Shown here one piece after another: positions 24,901-37,700 of a stretch of 64,000 nt of DNA. Each line of letters starts with the position of its first letter. The first letter of the stretch is position 1. Position numbers and translations under genes: made by a program. Below the pieces are notes generated by a model, which saw only the letters and a program-made list of their open reading frames with translations, did not search any database and had not been told where the DNA came from. This stretch comes from Pycnopodia helianthoides. Its lineage: Eukaryota; Echinodermata; Asteroidea; Forcipulatida; Asteriidae. The DNA lies in NCBI GenBank assembly GCA_032158295.1, contig CM063246.1, forward strand, positions 22,086,135 through 22,150,134, written 5' to 3'.

Positions 24901-25765
24901 AAAGGAAAGTACCAGTGGAGATTTACTAATCCAGAATCCATTTTTACTTTCCTTTATTCACCAGGACCTGTTCCCACCAACTGACAATATGTCTACGCTG
25001 CTCTTTAACCCGGATGCAAACACCACAGGTAAGGATGAAAAGTCTCTGTAATTCCTTTATAATTTTTTCCTGGTCTAGATTTGACCTAGTACCTATAAGC
25101 AGCTGCACACAAAACATTGTTATTACATCGAGATATCTGATGGCACCACTGTATTGTGTGTGTTTGCATCGTAGTAACCACTGAGCACAGGAGTTCATGT
25201 GATCATGACAACAAATCTATATGAAACATTGCCCCTGCAAATTCCCCGAAGCTAGTTCATGTTTTTAGCTATGAAATCAACCTTTGTTCTGGTTGCATTG
25301 GGTCAATTTTTCCTTGGTGTAAAATGAAATCAAAATCAACTTAGTGGAGTTGTCCTTAAAAAGTTTCTTTCTAATTTGGCTTGAAGGGTTGTCGACATGA
25401 ACATGTTAGAGGCCAAGGCCATGCTGGTGCACCCCTCCCTTAAAAAACACAAAACCATGTAATCATGGGTTTTTGAAAACAAGCGATAAACAAATATTTA
25501 AAAAAACAATGTTAAAAAATACCTCTGGCATAATATCAAGGGTGATACACAACTGGTTAAAGGCTTTAAAGTAAATCTTTCAAATTCCAGACAATGGAGG
25601 AGAACCCATGTTTGAATCCATTTATACTGATTTTTCCCCACAGGCACAGAATTGGTTCAGTACGTATCCCCTGGCGACGATGACGATGATTCATTACTGC
25701 AGTCACTTAATGAAGACTCGGATGCCTTAGAGAAATTATCAGCTGTATATAACACAGTAGATTAA
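18977..25765 (+). CDS. HSF1: Heat shock transcription factor (HSF1-type), 11 coding exons
   Basis: Nuclear transcription factor that trimerises on stress and binds nGAAn heat-shock elements. Coding exons: 18977-19096, 20647-20755, 20947-21071, 21265-21383, 21840-21968, 22448-22544, 22955-23463, 23907-24024, 24581-24619, 24965-25028, 25644-25765. All borders are gt/ag, all junctions keep frame, giving 516 residues, close to vertebrate HSF1. Residues ~16-118 are the winged-helix DNA-binding domain ([34 protein letters not shown]). Residues 119-~201 are the HR-A/B coiled coil ([24 protein letters not shown]). Exon 8 gives a HR-C-like segment ([19 protein letters not shown]), which in vertebrate HSF1 restrains trimerisation. 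The C-terminus is acidic ([12 protein letters not shown]), as in activation domains. The start is the first ATG giving the canonical short N-terminus. Family is certain; orthology to HSF1 rather than a single ancestral HSF is inferred. Confidence 0.95.
20220..20400. repeat. Strand-asymmetric G-rich tract in HSF1 intron 1
   Basis: From 20226 to 20334 the coding strand carries many runs of three or more G (ggggggtgg, ggggctgggg, gggggcggag), followed by a 16-C run at 20371-20386. No coding sequence is present. Such G-run spacing can support G-quadruplex formation. Confidence 0.8.
23515..23760 (+). mobile_element. SINE-tail-like fragment in HSF1 intron 7
   Basis: The segment around ttcgccttggtgtttctggc, then gctgcagattgcatgca, resembles the tail of the tRNA-derived SINE in the transporter gene near 42320-42365 (ctggtgttttatggc, ggctgcagattgcg). 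The promoter-bearing tRNA head is absent. It lies wholly within intron 7. Assignment rests on these short shared motifs. Confidence 0.35.
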
Positions 25766-28110
25766 CATTCTGTTTATGTAGGGTAGTGGATTAAATAAGC
25801 TTTGCCCTGGTATAGACCCTCCTCCAATAGACCAATCCATTAAGCCCCCACCCCCTTAACATATTGACCAATCACATCATTGGCTGCATCACCACTGCAC
25901 ACGTGGGCAGCACATGTGCATCTCTCCAATGTAAAAGTGCGCGCTTTAAGTATACGCGTGCTTGCATGTCTACTTTTCTAATGGGATTTTAGCGTGTCGG
26001 ACTTTTGTAAGGGGGCGGAGCTTAATGGATCGGTCTGTGCGTCACATTTCTATAGGAAGTCTGCCATGCTGGATTACTATTAACATGATTTGATGTATAG
26101 GGCTATCCAGCATTGCGCTTCGTAGCACATATTCAAGCAGGTTCTGGTAAAGAGATCGAGTGACCTGCATAAGTACTCCAGCATGGGGGTAGTGATGTCA
26201 ACTGAGAAGGATCTGTTGTGATATTGCTAGATCAGTCTAAAAGTAGTTAACTTTTGTACACCTTTAATGCATATTTTGCAAGATGACATATTTGGGAAAG
26301 TTCCCTTCGTATTTAGACAAGTTACTTTAATTTTTTTGTTTAACGTTCAACTGGTCACAGGTGCTATTTCTAAAAGGGGACCCCACAAACCTTTAAAGAG
26401 AAAACAACAGAAATTGTAAATCTTTGTTAACCGATGAAAAGTGAGGAGGGACGTAGTCGCCAAAGTGTGTATTTCAGAGTCGGTAGGACTAAGGGTTTGC
26501 ACTAGGGTTTGTATTAAGAATCTACCAGACGGGGTGGTGTCAAGATTTGAACGGTCTGTGTGAGTTATTAAGTCTAGTTTATCGGTTCAACGTGAATGGT
26601 AAACTTGTAGGTCTCATTTTAAATTTTTTTTTACACAGAAGTTTTACACAAACACTGAAAAAGAAAGCCTTTTTTTAGGGGGGGGGGGCTGTAAAAGAAA
26701 TTCAGTTCTTTCATGTTGTCATTTTGGGGGGGAAGGAGGTCGTATTTGTCAAGTTTTAGTTACTGTGTGCAGAAGGAAGCATGCAAACAAAACTAGGTTT
26801 TTAGAAAATGTAGGAAAAGTCATTGGTTTGATTTGGCCTTGCACTCTTCAAGAGAGCCAGTTTGCACAAAAAGGGACGACAATGTTTTCAAGTCGTGCAA
26901 AGTTGTTGACATGCAGTTTAAGGAAGCATTCACTTAACTACTTGAGTCTTTACAGGGTGTAGATCAATTGTTGGCTTCCTCATTTGCTTATGAGGACATT
27001 AAGCTAAAGTTTTTTATTGATTAGACTGAAATTGTCGTATAACTATCTTGATGTCGAAACACATCCTCTCAAAATAGATCCCCCCCCCCAAATTTTGATT
27101 ATTAAAAAAACCCACTTTTATCTGAAACTATCCCACATTTTTATTGACGGGTTGATTTCACGACTACCAAGCGACTAAAAGTTTACAACTAACTAAGCTC
27201 ATTACTTTGTTCCCTTCATGGGACCCCAACTGTATCAAATGTAGGGCAGTGTACATTGTGTGTTCATCGTATACAAATCGTAACAGATTTTCACAAGCTG
27301 GTGTTAGTTGTCACTTGATATAATCAGTGGGCACAATAATGATTGTGTAAATAATTTCAACAATATTTATGCTGAGCAACTGGTTTATTTTAAGTCTATT
27401 CCATGGAGCTGTAGGAGTGGGACTGGTATTACACTACTGAAGTGTGGCTGCAAAGTCAGTACAAAAACCTGACAATTTGCTGCATTAAAGAGCGTTGGAC
27501 TTGATCAAGTCTTTTCTCAAACAAGGTTTTTTACGCTAAGTAATAATAAACAAGCATAAATACTTTAGTGTATGACAGTTTACACTTAGTCCAAAGAGCA
27601 ATCGACTTCATCCACTGAAGATTCAAGAGGCAAAAATACACTCTGAATGTCGTTTTGATATGCTAATCAGTAATGTATCTAAAAGAAATGAGGCGGACTT
27701 TTACAGTCGATGTCTCTACAGTATTTTGAAATCAGAATGTAATTTCTGACAGTACACACATGTTAATTTAATTTACAAGGTACAGACTATGTCATGTTTA
27801 GTAGACCCTAAGCCAGTTTGGGGCTTTGTCCAGCGTTAAAAAACTCTAGTTACAGGTTACCAAATAAAAACTTCATGCGATGTATAGTTTGCTATTATGA
27901 CTGTTCTCTGCAGATGTGTACAATTTAGATAAACTTGCTAAACACTATATTAATGGCTAAGCAGCCCTATGGCCATTGAACCGCATGGAGTTACTACACA
28001 TGAGAAATGTGCAGATCTACACAAATTGTTTGGCTTAGTTTATTTTATTGAAAAGAGTGTGGCATTATCTGTACCTTTTCCAATCGAATTAAACTTCAAG
28101 TAGATTTGTT
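25766..28110 (+). other. Probable HSF1 3' UTR and downstream sequence
   Basis: No coding frame is recognised. AATAAA signals at 27545-27550 and 27863-27868 are candidate polyadenylation sites; which is used cannot be told from sequence. A MITE-like inverted repeat occupies 25829-26036, and a 12-G-class run lies near 26680. The short frame at 26765-26962 is not supported. Confidence 0.4.
25829..26036. mobile_element. Small MITE just after the HSF1 stop codon
   Basis: The left end AGACCAATCCATTAAGCCCC and the right end (gggggcggagcttaatggat then cggtct) are imperfect inverse copies of about 30 bp. Inside is a second CCAAT pair (ttgaccaatcacatcattgg). It begins ~65 bp past the HSF1 stop and therefore almost certainly lies in the 3' UTR. 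No coding frame. Confidence 0.65.
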
Positions 28111-30670
28111 ATTTGTTTTAGTTTTTAAGCATGTTAAATGGTTTACCTTTGTTTCATTTGGCGATAGTTAAGCTGCTGCTGTTACATCTTGTAAATGAAT
28201 ACATGTACATGTACATTAAATATTATTGCAAACTTCCTGAATTTGGGATTATACCCAGCCTGTTGCCGTTTTATTTAGTTTCTATAACGAATTCTCTTCA
28301 AATATTTTTGTCTTTGTGTGGAGTTGCAATGGGTCATTCTTCTCTATCATCGTTTCACAATACATAACAAATATAAGATCATTTCTTCGTTCGAACGAAA
28401 ACAAAACTAGTTGTGCCCTTTCTTTCAAATTTAACCAAGTGGTTAACCGTATGATTGTCGAACATTCCCAAAATGGACAATACTGCTTTGCCTCCCAGCC
28501 TCGCTTTGGTATATGGTTGAGTACCAGATAATCAAGATGGATTCCCATCAGATAATGATAGAAGTGCCACCTTGAACAGTGTCCGGCCGATAGTGGCATC
28601 GTCATTAGTAGAGATCCTTTCCCCTGATTCATTTTAACCACAGTGCTATCAAAATGTTAACATAGGAGTTCACCCACATAGGGGGATTTTATGGATGTGT
28701 AAACACGCAACAAAGCATGTTATCTCGCCGCATTGTGTATGTGACGGATCATGATTCGCGATTGACAATCGAGTTTGCGGTTATAACGGTGACATTTTCT
28801 CCCGCTATCTTTACTCAATTCAATGCAAACATTATACCCACTCAACGCATTCTAAGCAAGTTGTGTAGGGGTACGGATTAGTTAAATAACCTTTGTAATC
28901 TGTTATAGTCAACCTTGTACTTACATACCTTTTAACATGGTGTGGTATTTTTTGTTTGTCAACCATTCAAATCAACGTATCCAAACCGAGGCTGGAAGGT
29001 TACTGTTTGTGTGAAAATGGAATTTCACATTTTAATGGTCAATTTGGGGTCAAGAGGCAAATCGACTAAGCTGGCTCGGACTAGTATGAGTCGCAATGCA
29101 GAGGTTTCCGTACAGGTTAATTATCAATTGCTGCTGTTGTGTTGTTGTTGTTGTTGTTGTTGTTGTTTTCTATGTTGTCAGTGTTGTGTTTTTGTGGTTG
29201 CTTCTTGGGGGTGGGTGTGTTTTTTTCCAGAAGGGAGAAAGAAAAATGGTGTACTATTTAAAAACAAAAATACCTTTATTTTCCGCACTTACGAAATGGC
29301 TTCGTAGTTATTGCAAAGGTCATTTCTAACCCAGGGCACCCTAATCTCATCGATCGTTATCGAACACAATTTTGTATTTATAGATTTGTCAATAAAATCA
29401 GCTGAATAATGAGGGGCTTCTATTTAATTTTTAGACACTTTTTTCTGACTGGAATTAGACTTTCACGGAACAACAAACACTTGAGGTCAAATCGGTTCTA
29501 TCAGGGTAGTGATAACTGTATATATTTAGTTCTTCGTTCAAAATATAGCCAAAATCGCTTCTAAAACTGTCACCGGTTAGTCAGACAAATTGCAAAAGAC
29601 ACTCGATGTATAGTTTAGCAAACCCACGATTGGCAAATAAGCAAAACAAAACAAAAACAAAACAAAACAAATAAAAACTCACAAAATGTATTTTACTTAT
29701 ACGCAGTTTTAACGAAGATAAGGCCTGTGACACTTTTGGTGTATTTCATAGATGACTAACAAGAAAGCATGCGTGTTTATGCATTTGAAAAGTATAAATA
29801 GGACGTGACCTTTATCAAAACCGTTTTATAGCTTAAAATACCCTTCAGTAAAGACTGATTCAGTAATTTGTTTTTCACAGCGCCCTGGTTCTTCATCGTT
29901 AAAATCAATGCGATCATATTTGCGATTTATTTTTCTCTTCATATTTAATAAATATTTTAATTTTTATTTAAAAAAAAATAAATAAACCAGTTATTTACGT
30001 TAGACTTGTAAGTTTTTCATTATTGATCACTTATAGTTATTTTAAACTATGTATAAATATAAATGTGTACAGATATTTTGAGTCTGCCCTTCTTTTTTTT
30101 ATAGCCATCTCAAATCAAAATGGGCAAACTACGATTCTTCTTTAAGATATTCCCAGCAACATCATCGTCTCATAAATCATAACTTGCAGTATAATTTTTC
30201 TTTGCAAGGGATTTTTGTAAAATCATAGGGAACTTTTTCAGAGGGGCCATAAAAGCCAAGGACCTAGGGCGAATGGAAAACAGAGTTCCTTCGTGAAGTT
30301 GAGCAGATCCCGAATTAAAGTGACTTCTCCCCCAGGTCTGTTTTTTAAAAATGTCCAACTCCGAGTATTGGCAATCCAATCTGAACCAAAAACCAAAACA
30401 TCCGTTCAAGTAATAAATCCCGTCTATCTGAAGTGGTTGAGAGAAAATAATTAACAATCGTGCAAACAATGGTTAAAAAAAGATGCATCAACGTTATTAA
30501 CTTGCAACCGCACAAACAAGGAACACTTTCAACTTAATGTACATCATGTCAGTTTTATCTCACCGTGCGGAAACAGGTAACCCCATTACATTACATTACA
30601 CAAGTTCCATGTTAAGATTTCAATTTGAAAAAAAAAACACTGACAAGTTTCAACCAAGATGGGTGCAGGA
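28111..30670. other. Intergenic region, no gene recognised
   Basis: Contents are AT-rich unique-looking sequence, a (TTG)n microsatellite at about 29140-29167 and A-rich runs near 29645. Open frames at 28131-28367, 28282-28641 and 28942-29307 overlap each other on both strands or translate the microsatellite, and none resembles a known family. Confidence 0.5.
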
Positions 30671-30679
30671 CAAATCCAT

Positions 30680-30689
30680 AGTAAGCAAA

Positions 30690-30729
<40 letters not shown>

Positions 30730-30883
30730 ACGCAGAAGGGCATATGTGGGGTCCTGACAACAATGGAACAATGGACCCCACAAGGTCATTTCAATAGGAA
30801 CAATTGGGCCCCACAAGGGAATTCTTCAGAAAAGGGAATAATAGAACAACAATAGCAGTACCCCACAAACCGGATCCGTAAGG

Positions 30884-30923
<40 letters not shown>

Positions 30924-30926
30924 TGT

Positions 30927-30964
<38 letters not shown>

Positions 30965-31155
30965 TGTGTGTGGACACACAGAAGGGCATATGTGGGGTCC
31001 TGACAACAATGGAACAATGGACCCCACAAGGTCATTTCAATAGGAACAATTGGGCCCCACAAGGGAATTCTTCAGAAAAGGGAATAATAGAACAACAATA
31101 GCAGTACCCCACAAACCGGATCCGTAAGGATGTGTGTGTGTGTGTGTGTGTGTGA
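30680..31155. repeat. Tandem duplication bounded by GT microsatellites
   Basis: A ~155-bp segment occurs twice (about 30733-30886 and 30979-31130), from cagaagggcatatgtggggt to caaaccggatccgtaaggat, almost without change. (GT)n tracts flank both copies: 30692-30727, 30885-30976 and 31131-31154. The two copies look very recent. Polycysteine/valine or histidine/threonine open frames here are translations of the dinucleotide tracts. Confidence 0.9.
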
Positions 31156-31159
31156 AGGA

Positions 31160-31773
31160 CATCGAATGAGTAGATGGGCAGATGACCTATACTAAAGTAT
31201 GTCTCAAACATTTTGTCTTTAAATTCAGGTATAGTTGTGTTTTCTTTATGCAATATTGTTTGTCAGTATCTACCAGAATGATAGAAGATGACAGACTGAG
31301 ACAAATTTTGTTGAGGTAAACTGTCCTCACCCCCCCCCTTCTCTCACAACTGTTTGTTCTAAGGCGGGTATGTAACAGTACTTAATTAAGCTGACGTCAT
31401 GCCGTTGGTGGTTCATCCGATAGCACCTGTCAATGATTTACGCGAACAACACACACCATCACACACCGAGCAGACCGGGATTGGCTTATCACAGCATCGT
31501 ACCATGAAGATCCTGGAAACAATGCTATCGTTACTATACTTATTAATAATAATAATTTTTTTATCATGCTTACTTGAGGTGAACTTTGGTCTTCAGAGAG
31601 CCAGCCCGATTGTGGTAATCTATCAGCGTGTGCTCGCAACCACACCCGTACATCGGCAGATAATTTGGGTAGCGAGTGCAGAGTGAAGGCCGGTGGCTTT
31701 ATTCATTTGGGTATTTTAAAGATATTTTATTGAATATCATATATATTTTTGTTTCCCCTATACGTGCCCGCGG
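31160..31773 (+). other. Region immediately upstream of the transporter gene
   Basis: This is likely the promoter and 5' UTR of the downstream gene, judged only from position. A forward frame at 31399-31686 has a hydrophobic stretch but no family resemblance, and I do not call it. No unambiguous TATA box was identified. Confidence 0.3.
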
Positions 31774-34700
31774 ATGGCGAGACCTACTGCTTTGCGGGGC
31801 CAGATGCTGGTTTGCTTGATATTTGGAATCGTTTTGAAGGTGAGCAATAATTGTCCCAGTCAAAGCAAAGTACAGATACCATTACAAGTAGCCTATAACG
31901 TACTACAACGTTTACAAAATGGCGATCACACGTGATCAAAGCGATTTAGCTTCAATTCAGATGAATAAATTCGTCCATTATATGAACTATTTTGTGCCTG
32001 TGTTTAGTAAGGGAAAGAAAGTATACTAAACCTGAAAGGGCAGAAGTAAATTGTTTACGAATTAAACAAGTTTTGAACATTAAACTGAATCAAGCTGTTG
32101 TTGTTGTTGTTGTTTTTTTTTAACGTAAATTGTATACTTTGAAAACGTGTTTTATAGTTTGCTGTAAACTGTTTTTTGGGGGTGTGGTGTGCGGTATTGT
32201 GTATATGAATCAAGTTAGTGTTACGTTTACTGATGTCTGCAAAACTTATCGGTATACAAATTGTCAGACTAAAAATAATTAAATCCTTATCTAACCATAA
32301 TTTTCCAAATTTCGTTTCCATGAAAGTTTGGAGTATCAACGATCCACGAGGCAGGTCGTTGTGTCATGTACAAGGAATGCACGCCAGGTGAATTGAACTG
32401 CATTAACAACACAATGGCGGTGCCACTAAGCGGGCCCGACCATAAGGCACTTTTAGCCCAAGTCTGTCCGCACCTTGCAGACAGAGACAAGGTCTGCTGC
32501 GATCTAGATCAGTTGAACACATTGAATGGATACCAAGCCCAGGTTCTAGGAGTGTTCAACCGCTGCCCGTCCTGCCAGGCCAACATCAAAAGATACCAGT
32601 GCAATTTGGCATGTAGTCCTGACCAGAGTGTCTTTGTTGAGGTTGTCCCGGAGACGCCAGACGCAATCGAAGTTACCAAAGTACGACTCTATGCGACAGA
32701 GGAGTGGGCAAACGGCACACTGGATGCCTGTCGAGATGTGTTCTTCCCTTCTGCTAACAGACCCGTCATCGACATCAACTGCAACGGGTACTCCGCTGAG
32801 CAATGCCAACCTGAGATCTGGCTGGACGCCATGGGAAATCCCTCCAACAGATTTGCCAAATTCACCACTGACGTGGTATTGACTTCTAATGTGGATATAC
32901 CCGGCATGGAGCCGTTGGATTCAACAGTGCTATCATGCGCTGAGAAGGCCTCTCCGGACTTACCAAGTTGCAGCTGTCAGGACTGCCGTGCAGCCTGCCC
33001 ACCTGGAATCCAGCCTACTATCCCGCCAGATCCAGAACCGTTCATCGTGGCAGGCATCGACGGCACTACCTTCGCCGTCGTAGTTGGCTTCAGTGGTTTC
33101 GCAGTAGTGTTCCTAGCCGGTGTCGTCGCGTACCACTGTCTGCGTTCCTCGGACGACCATCCCGAGATGGAAGACGGGAAAAGATCGTCCAGGAAACAGA
33201 CGCAGATTACCGAGGACGACGTAAGTTGCTTTGAGAAAGTCGGAAAGGCCTACGATGATGCCATCCGTAGCTTCTTCACAAAACTCGGTACCCATGTTGC
33301 TTATCACCCCATAGCCGTCTTGCTGATCACACTCGCCGTTGCCGTACCATGCAGCATAGGGTTCGCCTTCTCTACAGTGACGACCGACCCGGTGCAGCTA
33401 TGGTCCGGTCCCAACAGCAGAGCCCGCACGGAGAGAGTGTTCTTCGATGAGAAGTTTGTTCCATTCCAGCGGACAGAGCAGCTCATCATTACAGCCAACC
33501 AAGACAAGTACAAGCCAACAGAGTATAAGCCTTGGAACTCGGACGAGACTCTCACTTTTGGATCAGTCCTCAATATTAAAGTTCTTGAAAAGGTACGATT
33601 TTCTCTATTAAAACATTAATTCAACTGTGTTAACAATAATACTAGTTTCTGTTTGTTTTAACTAAAAGCTTTGAGTGGTCGTGAATCGTAACATTTCCTG
33701 GAGCGGCTGGAATGGCACTCTTGCGTAAAGAATCGGGATACCAATCCGGAAGTTTGATCCCCGTTCTAAAGCTGTACTTTTCTTAGGGTATTTTCTCACG
33801 TTCCCTGTTTGCAATAGAAAAAAATGACTACCGATACTGATTCTAATGCTGATATAGGAGTCAGACCATTTTGCCTCTGTACCTCGGTTTGGTTAACTTA
33901 AATTGAACGCAAAGAAAAGAAAAAAAAAAACTTACAAAAAATGGCTGCTTCATAATGTTGGTAATCGCATGCTTTTTGTACTTTAAGGATACTGCACAGA
34001 TACTGACAAATCAAAATAGGCCCATATAATTTTTTTGTTGAGTAACCAATACCCGGAATTTAAACACCATGGACATCAATAAGTAACCTGACAACATCTT
34101 TAAGGTTGTGGTAAAGTGTAACGGTTGATAATATTATCGTAGTCCAGGGTCCATGTTTTGTTGTGTTAATCTAGTTCAGGCATACACTGGTTCTGGATAA
34201 CTTCTTGCAATGTCACACGTTTGAAGACTGCTACATTTGAATTTACCAGTTTGAGAAAATTTGTCGTAAAGTTGTAACAAGACAGGGTACATAGAATGAA
34301 TTTTGTTTTAAACTTGGTAGATTCTCGAGGTCCAAAAATACCTTCAAAATATGGAAGTAGAGCGCCCTTTAGAGGACGGAACCAGTGAGACGATCTCCCT
34401 TTCTGATATCTGCTGGGTACCAGTTACCATATTACCACCGCCTACGACGTGCGCCATCACGAGTCCCGTGCAATACTGGCAGAGTAGCAATAGGAGTCTA
34501 CACCTAACGGCCACATCAGACGATGGCAAGCCCCAGGACTGGCACGACCATTTCTTATACTGCGTCCGGTAAGAGGACATTTTTCATAAAGCTTTCGAAA
34601 TGCTGCGACCAAAATTGCCTCAGCCAAGGGAAGAAGTTCTGGATTGAACAAGGCATTGAAACCTCAAATTCGCACAAAAGCCTCAACAAACGGTTCGAGA

Positions 34701-37700
34701 AAACCTTATCAAAAATAACCGATGTTGTACCATTTTCCAAAGAGAGTAAGCACAGAAGTAACACAAGCCTTGGCAATAACAATGCTGTCCCTAATATACC
34801 GGTACATTCAGTGAAACAGAGTACTACATAATAGCTGTTGGTTTTGGCATTAATCTTTCCCTAGTCCAACACACATTGTTTATCACTTCTACGTGCCGAC
34901 AAAATCTGGAGATACCTTGTTGTTTTTCTCCTCCTGACAGGAACCCACTGGCTCTTACAGATGGGACTAATCTTGCACTACCCCTTGGATGTGTATCTGA
35001 GTTTCTGGGCCCCAGCTACCCCTTTATTGTGCTTGGTGGATTCAATGTGACCGATGAAGGTAAGTTTTCTTACGCCATATAAAGACAGCAGGTTTACATA
35101 CTGAAGTATTAGTTCTTGAAGGGGGCACGGCAACTTTTCTCGCGAACCAAGCTAAGCTACGGTAAAGCCCAGGGCAAGGGCGGCAATTGTGGGCCCCCTT
35201 CTCGTGGTAATTGAATCCTAAAAAAAGAAAAACCCATTTTGGCAATATCGCAATGACTTATGACCAATCTGTTGGTTGACATTGAAGGCTCTCGAAATAG
35301 TGCAACGTCGCCTATACGAAATAGAGTAGACGTCCAAGTCCTAGGTATTTAGTGCTGGACGAACACAAGGCGTCAAGTTACAGAGGACAGCCAGCTGTAA
35401 GTATAATAAATGCTGAAGTTTCCAACTTGCACACTCAGTTTCTTGTCTGTCCGTTCGTCCCCTGACATGTACGGTATCTCCAACTCAAGCAACTGCTAAT
35501 CAGGATGCCCCATTTCCACAATTTCCCTGTTAAAGGCCTATCTTATAATATTTATCATATTTTTTTTATTTCAGTCCAACACATATTGTCACCATGGATG
35601 TTGTTTTAATTATCAAAATCGAATCCTCTGGAGAACTAAAGTAAATATCGAAAACATAAAAACACAGAGAGAAACGTCTTGATCAAAGACAATCCTTTAG
35701 CCCTTTGAAAACACCGATCTTTTGTTTCATCTTGTCAAATGCTGCATACAGGCGAGCCCTTGTACCACACTGCCGAGGCAGTCATGGTCACGTTCGCCGT
35801 TAACAATATCCGTGACGACGGAGAGGATCTTCAATTCAAGAGATCGCTGGCCTGGGAATCAGCCGCCATCGAGTACGTCGAAAAATACTTGGAAGAAAAT
35901 GATGACTTGGTAATCAGGTACATGATGGAGGTGAGTCTTGAAGAGTTTGGTTCGCTGGTACTCAAGAAAAATTGGAGAATAACATTTAAATACGACCTCC
36001 GGAAAAAAATCTTTTAGTGTAGTTTTAACAACGTATCAACTAAAGTATACTATACAAGTGGAAGTATTTTTTCGCATCAACGTTCACATTGAATGATATG
36101 ATGGAGAAGTGCTTTTTTCCTTTACGTTGATTATAACTTTTGGGATATCAAACAATCGAAAATTACAAATTTAAATTTCTGGGTCACCGAGGACAAAGTA
36201 AAGGATTCAAAGTTATCTTATTTCCCCGTCTTGAATTCCAATTACAGGGGTCCCAAATTGGGAACCAGAAGGGGTTTGAGCCAAATTTACTCGAACTTAG
36301 GACGCCTTTTTAATTTATCTGTTGCACAGCGTTCCATTGAGGATGCTTTGATCGAGAGCAGCGAGGCAGACATCCTGACTATCATCATCAGCTACTTGGT
36401 CATCTTCGCTTACATCGCGGTGGCTTTAGGGGAATTCAGCAGTCTCAAACGCATCTTGGTAAGACCATTCTTTTCAATTAATTAATCACGATTTACTGAT
36501 TTCACAACACAGTACAACAAATGGATTGTGTCCAAATTACACAATCTCTTGATTAAAAAATATATATTTCCAAAGGCATTTACACAAAAAAATGAAGCAC
36601 ACACTTGTCATTCTTCGACGTATTTGCATTACTGTTAACGATTAAATCATTCATCCAATCCATTCCAGTCATTGTATCATATAGTTACTATATTCTATTT
36701 GCAACAGCATGCACGAGCTGCTCGAATCATTAAATTAGAAGTGTCCCTACCTCTTTAGTTCTTATACCTATTGATTTCCTCCTAAACGGATAATGGGTCA
36801 TTTGATGATGATGACAAGAGCACACTAATCAACCATAACCATCCAAACAATTTGATAGATTCGGTATAGTTGCCCGCAAATGCCAACTCTTCGGGGTGCA
36901 TGATGCCAAGCATACCAGTCTTTTTAGCGTCTAAACATGTGGATGGATAAATTAATACAAATGGAGCTTAATTAAGGGTTAATAATCAACACCTCTGAGC
37001 AAAACATATATTTTGTAAACATCACCCCCCATGCCAAGTAAAAAAATCAAGAAATGTTATGGTTCTAAATCAAGGTCCTTTTAGGAACTGTATCTGATTC
37101 ATCACACAAACCCACAGCACGATTTGTTGTTGTTGCAAGTTCCAATAAACCAGTATAGATCATCCAGCCTACAAAGTCTGAAATTCATCAATATTTTGTA
37201 CACTTTGTCTACAGATTGATTCCAAGGTGACTCTGGGTTTGGGTGGTATCTGTGTGATTCTACTCTCAGTCATGATGTCTATGGGTATCTATGGATACAT
37301 CGGCGTTGCTACGACACTGATCATCATTGAGGTGGTACCATTCCTCATGCTTGCTGTGGGTGCTGATAATATCTTTATTTTAGTCCTGGAATATCAGGTG
37401 AGGATATTAACTAATTGTTAAAAAAAATAGGTATATTGGGCAGTCATAAAAAACTACATGCAGCACCCTTTAACATCCTAACAACTACTGATTCGTTATA
37501 AAACAGAAGGTATATGTATTTAAAAAAAGTTCTGGATTGATTTTTCACTCTAAAAACATCGCCATTGCAGTAGATAACATTATTTTGTGAACAGCTTTGT
37601 ATAATGACAGTTTGGTTTCTGACTTGCAGCGCGATGTGAGGCAGCCTGGAGAGTCAAGAGAGCAACAGATCGGCCGAGTCTTGGGCAAGGTGGCTCCAGG

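Noticed and set aside
28282..28641. 119-residue reverse-strand frame
   Set aside because: No recognisable motif, overlaps a frame on the other strand, and lies in AT-rich intergenic sequence.
30586..31253. His/Thr- and Cys/Val-rich open frames
   Set aside because: They are translated GT/CA microsatellites.
32366..33619. 417-residue gene starting at 32366
   Set aside because: The ATG is internal; the family signature extends 13 codons upstream to an acceptor at 32326, and a signal-peptide exon at 31774-31839 joins in frame.
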